Positions 5,551-10,090 of a stretch of 10,090 bases of DNA are shown here, piece after piece; the stretch's first letter is position 1, and each line of letters opens with the position of its first letter. The notes below the pieces were generated by a model. The model worked only from the letters and a program-made list of their open reading frames with translations, was not told where the DNA came from and did no database searches. The DNA comes from an uncultured Cytophagaceae bacterium (GTDB lineage Bacteria; Bacteroidota; Bacteroidia; Cytophagales; Microscillaceae): positions 1 through 10,090 of the forward strand of contig CALDJV010000024.1 in assembly GCA_937899305.1 (NCBI GenBank). Reading direction: 5' to 3'. Both the position numbers and the translations under genes were made by a program.

Positions 5551-8487
5551 TTGAAATATTACACCTACATTTTATTTCTTTTTTTTATTCATGTATTCTC
5601 TCAGCTTCCTGGACAATCTCCTCACATACAGCAAATTACCGATCGTGATGGATTGCCTAGTATGGTAATATACCATATCAAGGAAGATAGTAAAGGATAC
5701 CTTTGGCTGGGTACCGAAGCGGGGCTTTGTCGTTACGACGGTGTTCGTTTTCAAACCTTTCAAGTACCCGGAGCGCAAGGAAAATCCTTTACCAATATTC
5801 AAGAGGACAGCCGAGGGCGTATTTATTTTACCAACTTCAGTGGCCAATTATTTTATTTATTTCAAAATAAAGTACGGCACATACGCCTTCCAGAAGCACT
5901 AAAAACCCAAAGATTTCATCATTATATAATTGATCAGAATGATCGTATCTGGATGACTGGAAAAAATGGAGTGATATATGTAAATGACCCATACACTCAA
6001 CAATGGCAGTATAACCACAAACCGCTACGCTACAAGGCAGAGCCATTACAGGCCGGCAAAATTTTTATTGACGATTACAATCGGGTTTGGGTATTGGGAT
6101 CCAAAGCTTTGCATCAAATAGACAGTCAATTGAACCTGATCTGCTCGATTGACCTTCCGCTGTGGTATCTCTATTTTACCTTTACCAAAGATAAAATTAT
6201 CTTGAGTACTAGTAATCGACACTTTGCCCTCTATGACCTCCAAACCAAACGTTGGGAAAAAGTTTTTGAAGATTTTGCTACCCAGGAAGCACTGATCACC
6301 ACTACTCAACTGGATTCACAGGGTAACATTTGGGTGTTGACCAATCAGGGCGCTCATGTGTATTCACCTCAATACCAGCGAATTGACAACCAAAGGGTGA
6401 TTTTAAAAAATAAATTTGTAAACCACGTCATTCAAGACCGGGAACATAACTATTGGTTTACCACCCTCGGTAACGGCTTGTTTAAAATGCCAAACAAAGA
6501 GATTTTACATTTTAATGCCAGCAATTCAGCCCTGAAGTATGAGCAAATCAACGATTTGGAGGAAGATGCTCAAGGGAATCTTTTTATTGGTACCAATGGC
6601 AATCGGTTGTTTTATTTTGATACTCAAAAGCAAAAGATCACCCAAACCTACCGTTTGCCAGAAGGAGACGTAGAGTGCTTGCTTTGGGATGAAGCCCGCC
6701 AAAAATTGTATATAGAGAATGCCGATCTCTTGATTTTCGATCCCCAACTTATGAAAATCACAGATAGGATTTTTGGTGGCAGTACGCCAAAATCATTGTG
6801 TTTGTATCAAAACAAATTCCTACTTATTGCCGCAGGAGGCATTGGCTATATTTCTCCTTTAAGCAATACAGATCCTGGTGTTTCGTCCGATATCTTTCCT
6901 GGCTTTACTTACAATGAAGAAAACAGGAGTAGATACTTAAGGTACAAAAGAAGCCGAGTAGCTTGGGTTGAAAGCGATCAATCACGGTTTTGGATAGGTT
7001 ATGCCGATGGATTGTATTATTACGAAAATAATAGCCAAAAAGAAATAAAGGTCTCCGACCAACAATCCATCATTGCCTTGAGTATGACCCAAGATGCTGA
7101 TCAGGTATTGTGGGTAGGCACCGCCCAACAAGGCGTATTTGCCATTAAGAACAAAAAAATTATTCGGCACTTCGATACCCAAAATGGATTGGTGAGCAAC
7201 TATTGTCGTCGCATATTCAAAGAAGGGAATGATTTATATTTAGGCACTGACAAAGGCTTGCAAGTGTACAACCTGCAAACCAAACAATCTCGAATATATG
7301 ACCAGGCAGATGGATTACCCAGCAATGAGATCCGAGATTTGATCATCCAAAAAGATAAAATTTATTTGGCCACTGCAGCAGGTTTATCAGTACTCAACAA
7401 ACAATTTAACACCACCAATTATACGCCTCCTTTGATTTACATCACTGGGGTGTCGTTGCGTAAACAGTCTCAAAAGCTTCAGAAACAATACCACTTCGAT
7501 TATAACGAAAACAACCTCACCATCCATTTTACGGGCATTGCTTTGCGTAGTGGAGGTAAGTTCAAATACAAGTACCGTATGCAGGGCCTCGAAAAGCAGT
7601 GGAACTATAGCAATAGTAACAGTAATTTGGCTCGTTATGCGGCGCTGCCTTCTGGCAAGTATCAGTTTCAGGTAAAGGCAGTCAATGAAGATGGCATTGA
7701 GAGTCAAAAAACCGCTACAATTACCATTGATATTGCTTATCCGATCTGGGAGAAGTGGTGGTTCATTACTGCCATGGCATTATTGAGTTTGATGATGGTG
7801 GGTGGCATTGCCTTTTTTCGGGTGCGGGCTTATCAACGCAAAGCCCGCCTTGAAAATGCCCTCAACAAGGCCGCACTTGAGTCGCTCAAACTCCAAATGA
7901 ATCCCCACTTTATTTTCAATGCCATGGGGGCCATTCAGCATTATATAGTCACTAATGAGAGCCAGAATGCCAGTGTGTATTTGGCCAAGTTTTCTAAGCT
8001 AATGCGGGCCGTATTGGAAAACTCCCGTCAGGAGTACATTAGCCTGGAAGAGGAGATAGAAATGCTGGAAAACTATTTGATACTACAAAACTTGCGCTAC
8101 GATGGCAATTTTGAATATCAAGTGAATATTGATGATCAATTGGACCCCGAAATGATTGCTATTCCGCCCATGTTTGCTCAACCTTTTATTGAAAATGCCA
8201 TTGAACATGGAATTGCTCATTTGAGAGAAAATGGCTTGATCACGATTGATTTTAGTCTGGCGCAAACCGTCATTGTATTGCGAATTACAGATAATGGAAA
8301 AGGAATTGAGGAGTCGCTCCGAGCCAAGTCACCTCCTAATCAGTCGCATCGCTCACTTGCTACAGTCATTACCAAAGAACGCATCGCGCTTTATCAGCAG
8401 AGTTTGAAAAAAAATATTACATTTAAGGTTAAACATTTGGAAAAGGGTACTCAAGTAGTATTTCATTTACCTTACCAACAAATTTAA
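5551..8487 (+). CDS. LytS-type sensor histidine kinase with two-component-regulator propeller and Y_Y_Y domain
   Basis: This is a 978-residue membrane sensor kinase. Start: TTG at 5551. No in-frame ATG lies upstream before a stop at 5500-5502, and the next Met (residue 38) would remove the signal peptide KYYTYILFLFFIHVFSQ. Residues about 25-640 are periplasmic propeller blades of the Reg_prop type, at least eleven recognisable (GYLWLGTEAGLCRYDG, DRIWMTGKNGVIYV, GNIWVLTNQGAHVY, GNLFIGTNGNRLFYF, QVLWVGTAQQGVFAI, NDLYLGTDKGLQVY). A Y_Y_Y domain follows at about 650-730 (KFKYKYRMQGLEKQWNYS...GKYQFQVKAVNEDG). One transmembrane helix spans 735-757. The His_kinase domain carries QMNPHFIFNAMG with phospho-acceptor His786, and the ATPase part has FIENAIEHG (Asn882) and DNGKGI (914-919). 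No DNA-binding region is fused, unlike hybrid two-component proteins. It is the partner of the LytTR regulator 21 bp downstream. The ligand is unknown; the peptide encoded at 4979-5068 is a speculative candidate. Confidence 0.93.
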   Translation: MKYYTYILFLFFIHVFSQLPGQSPHIQQITDRDGLPSMVIYHIKEDSKGYLWLGTEAGLCRYDGVRFQTFQVPGAQGKSFTNIQEDSRGRIYFTNFSGQLFYLFQNKVRHIRLPEALKTQRFHHYIIDQNDRIWMTGKNGVIYVNDPYTQQWQYNHKPLRYKAEPLQAGKIFIDDYNRVWVLGSKALHQIDSQLNLICSIDLPLWYLYFTFTKDKIILSTSNRHFALYDLQTKRWEKVFEDFATQEALITTTQLDSQGNIWVLTNQGAHVYSPQYQRIDNQRVILKNKFVNHVIQDREHNYWFTTLGNGLFKMPNKEILHFNASNSALKYEQINDLEEDAQGNLFIGTNGNRLFYFDTQKQKITQTYRLPEGDVECLLWDEARQKLYIENADLLIFDPQLMKITDRIFGGSTPKSLCLYQNKFLLIAAGGIGYISPLSNTDPGVSSDIFPGFTYNEENRSRYLRYKRSRVAWVESDQSRFWIGYADGLYYYENNSQKEIKVSDQQSIIALSMTQDADQVLWVGTAQQGVFAIKNKKIIRHFDTQNGLVSNYCRRIFKEGNDLYLGTDKGLQVYNLQTKQSRIYDQADGLPSNEIRDLIIQKDKIYLATAAGLSVLNKQFNTTNYTPPLIYITGVSLRKQSQKLQKQYHFDYNENNLTIHFTGIALRSGGKFKYKYRMQGLEKQWNYSNSNSNLARYAALPSGKYQFQVKAVNEDGIESQKTATITIDIAYPIWEKWWFITAMALLSLMMVGGIAFFRVRAYQRKARLENALNKAALESLKLQMNPHFIFNAMGAIQHYIVTNESQNASVYLAKFSKLMRAVLENSRQEYISLEEEIEMLENYLILQNLRYDGNFEYQVNIDDQLDPEMIAIPPMFAQPFIENAIEHGIAHLRENGLITIDFSLAQTVIVLRITDNGKGIEESLRAKSPPNQSHRSLATVITKERIALYQQSLKKNITFKVKHLEKGTQVVFHLPYQQI

Positions 8488-8508
8488 ACATCAGAAGCAG
8501 TCCCTACT

Positions 8509-9270
8509 ATGAAGACAATAATTGTAGATGACAATCCAAAAGCCCAAAATTTCTTAAGCGAACAAATACAGCGTTATTGTCCAAACTTAACGCTATTAGG
8601 AAAAGCCAATAACATACAGGAAGGCAAGCTACTCATTGAGCAGATACAACCAGAGTTGGTATTTTTAGATATTGAAATGCCCACCGGAACCGGCTTTGAT
8701 CTCTTGCGTCAATTGCCCGCCACAGATTTCAAGGTAATTTTTACCACTGCCCACGAAAAATATGCCCTCAAGGCCATTAAATTTAGTGCATTGGATTATT
8801 TACTGAAACCTATAGATTTAGATGAATTGCTACAAGCGGTAAATAAAGCCAAAGAAACTACTCAAGAAACCTCTGGGCAGGACTTGTCACAGCTTAAAAT
8901 CCAAACTTTACTGCAAAACCTTCAGAACCCTCCAGCCGAGCAACAAAAAATTTTATTGAATGATAAATATGGGATGCAGGTCACTTTGGTAGATGATATT
9001 ATCCACCTGAAAGCCGACAATAATTACACCCAGTTTTTTATCAAGGGTCAAAGCCCTTTACTAGTGAGCAAACCACTTAAAGATTATGAAAAAGTGTTGC
9101 CTGCTCAAAAGTTTTTCCGTTGCCATAAATCACATATGATCAATTTAAATTACCTGTTGCGTTACGACAAACGTGAAGGAGAGAGTCTTATTTTGCGAGA
9201 TGGCAGCCAAATACCAATCTCTCGACGTAAATTGGATGTTTTGTTAGAGCGGATGAAAAACACTTTGTAA
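8509..9270 (+). CDS. LytTR-family response regulator
   Basis: This is a 253-residue cytoplasmic transcription regulator. The receiver domain (1-118) has the acidic pair Asp7-Asp8, phospho-acceptor Asp54 in VFLDIEMPTGTGFDLL, Thr80 and Lys100-Pro101 (DYLLKPID), all standard. A linker follows at about 119-145. The LytTR DNA-binding domain spans about 148-250 (DDIIHLKADNNYTQFFIKG; FFRCHKSHMINLNYLLRY; LRDGSQIPISRRK). It is translationally close to the kinase gene and clearly its cognate partner. LytTR proteins bind paired direct repeats about 21 bp apart, the period seen at 4724-4786 and 5334-5396, so it is the best candidate to control the surface protein and the GG-leader peptide. Confidence 0.95.
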   Translation: MKTIIVDDNPKAQNFLSEQIQRYCPNLTLLGKANNIQEGKLLIEQIQPELVFLDIEMPTGTGFDLLRQLPATDFKVIFTTAHEKYALKAIKFSALDYLLKPIDLDELLQAVNKAKETTQETSGQDLSQLKIQTLLQNLQNPPAEQQKILLNDKYGMQVTLVDDIIHLKADNNYTQFFIKGQSPLLVSKPLKDYEKVLPAQKFFRCHKSHMINLNYLLRYDKREGESLILRDGSQIPISRRKLDVLLERMKNTL

Positions 9271-9329
9271 AGGCAGGTACGAAATACTGGACTTGGGGAA
9301 ACAAAATAACTTCTTTGAACCAAAATAGA

Positions 9330-9369
9330 AATCACTCACCCCAATGTATTTCAACTGAGATGAGTGATT
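9330..9369. terminator. bidirectional hairpin between convergent genes
   Basis: AATCACTCA (9330-9338) and TGAGTGATT (9361-9369) form a perfect 9-bp stem with a 22-nt loop. It lies 60 bp after the regulator stop and 21 bp after the stop of the convergent lipoprotein gene. Flanks are AT-rich on both sides (GAATAATTTTG on plus, TCTATTTTGG on minus). A bidirectional terminator is likely, though the T-runs are short. Confidence 0.5.
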
Positions 9370-9389
9370 GAATAATTTTGAAAATGAAA

Positions 9390-10004
9390 TTACTTAATGT
9401 TCAATACAAACTTTAAGTTAAAATCAGTGTCTCCATCAGTTGCTCCTGAAGTAGCAGTCTTTACTCCTGGCTGGTGCTGCAATCTAACCGTAAATTCACC
9501 TGCAGTCACTGCAGTAGCCGAGGTAGTCCAAGTAGTAGACAAACCTACTGGGTTGGCTCCATCGTTGTCATTGTAGTTGATCGGATCAGACGCATTGTCA
9601 ATGTTTCCGTTTCCGGCAGGATTGGTAAATGCATTTTCGGTGAAGCTGAAGAAAAATTGATGCTCATCATCTTCATCTTTGATTTCTTCTCCGATGTCCT
9701 CACCTGAAGTTTCAAGGTTATTGAAAATTTCGTAAGTCAAAGTATAAGTTTTACCTATCCCTAAGTTGATTTCATCCAGTATCGCCAATTCTTGTACACC
9801 TGCCCCGTCGGGATCTTGAGCTCTTGCCGTTACTACATCGTTGGCATCAGCAGTATTGGTAAAAACAAGTTTCACATCGGTGATTACCTCTAGCTCATTC
9901 TCTGGCTCAGGGGTTGCTTCGTCTTTTTTACATCCAGAAAATACCATCCCTACTAACAATAAGGCATAAATACTGTACTTTTTAAAGTAGTTTATTGTTT
10001 TCAT
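9390..10004 (-). CDS. predicted surface-exposed lipoprotein, family unassigned
   Basis: This is a 204-residue lipoprotein. The signal MKTINYFKKYSIYALLLVGM ends at VFSGC with lipidated Cys25. The mature N-terminus reads C-K-K-D-E, fitting the lipoprotein export signal C-x-K-(D/E)2 described in Capnocytophaga, so outer-surface display is predicted. The mature part opens with EVITDVKLVFTNT and a polar ARAQDPDGAGVQELA segment. An acidic stretch follows (SGEDIGEEIKDEDDEHQFFF), then an Asn/Asp-rich part (NIDNASDPINYNDNDGANP) and a C-terminal beta segment (GEFTVRLQHQPGVK...DFNLKFVLNIK). It recalls a Bacteroidota lipoprotein family with the EEIxxExxEHQFF motif, often annotated as 'type 1 periplasmic binding fold' and often found near TonB-dependent receptors. 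No such gene is visible here, and its upstream neighbours lie outside the window. The function is not established. It is convergent with the two-component operon and probably independent of it. Confidence 0.82.
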   Translation of the reverse strand: MKTINYFKKYSIYALLLVGMVFSGCKKDEATPEPENELEVITDVKLVFTNTADANDVVTARAQDPDGAGVQELAILDEINLGIGKTYTLTYEIFNNLETSGEDIGEEIKDEDDEHQFFFSFTENAFTNPAGNGNIDNASDPINYNDNDGANPVGLSTTWTTSATAVTAGEFTVRLQHQPGVKTATSGATDGDTDFNLKFVLNIK

Positions 10005-10090
10005 TTGGTCGCTGATTTAGCGTTAAACATATAATTAATCATTAGTGAGCGGTACATTATTTGTCAAGTCTTCCCAAGAATTCTAATAAC

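Noticed and set aside
10047..10054. GAGCGGTA near the right edge, resembling one LytTR-type half-site upstream of the 9390-10004 lipoprotein gene.
   Set aside because: No second or third copy lies 21 bp to either side, so a single 8-base match is not evidence of control.

Overview
The window looks like a chromosomal stretch from a Bacteroidota member, most likely a marine Cytophagales bacterium of the Microscilla type. The genus is a guess from overall resemblance. The evidence for the phylum is a type IX secretion (T9SS) C-terminal sorting domain, a propeller/Y_Y_Y histidine kinase, Bacteroidota-style lipoproteins (one with a surface-export signal), a GG-leader peptide of a type common in the phylum, AT-rich spacers, and -7 elements of the TAnnTTTG type with no clear Shine-Dalgarno sequences.

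Layout. Positions 1-304 are a non-coding spacer with short recurring phrases. An enoyl-CoA hydratase/isomerase-family gene follows (305-1150, +), closed by two hairpins. On the minus strand lies a large surface-protein gene (1758-4643): signal peptide, BspA-type DUF285 repeats, choice-of-anchor-D-like domain, four tandem 86-residue Ig-like repeats and a T9SS tail. A small lipoprotein gene (1325-1735) follows it 22 bp downstream. A roughly 900-bp intergenic region (4644-5550) comes next. Then a plus-strand two-component operon encodes a 978-aa LytS-type sensor kinase (5551-8487) and a LytTR response regulator (8509-9270). A convergent lipoprotein gene (9390-10004, -) ends the window.

The most interesting part is the intergenic region. 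It holds two clusters of three direct repeats with core ACCRYTC, each repeating at exactly 21 bp. That is the half-site period expected for LytTR-family regulators. Both clusters face the minus strand. In both, a shared CCAAG is followed after exactly 20 bp by a TAnnTTTG-like -7 element. One cluster drives toward the surface-protein gene. The other drives toward a previously unlisted mini-gene (4979-5068, -) encoding a short peptide with a double-glycine leader (...NLKAIKGG). A single-base indel appears to separate this leader from an Arg-rich, valine-rich continuation (4915-5001).

The inferred model is a compact LytTR regulon: the kinase/regulator pair controls both a GG-leader secreted peptide and a T9SS-exported adhesin-like protein with its companion lipoprotein. 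This resembles in outline the GG-pheromone/LytTR circuits of Firmicutes (ComC/ComE), but in a Bacteroidota setting. The repeats, spacings and ORFs are read directly from the sequence; the regulatory connection is inference.
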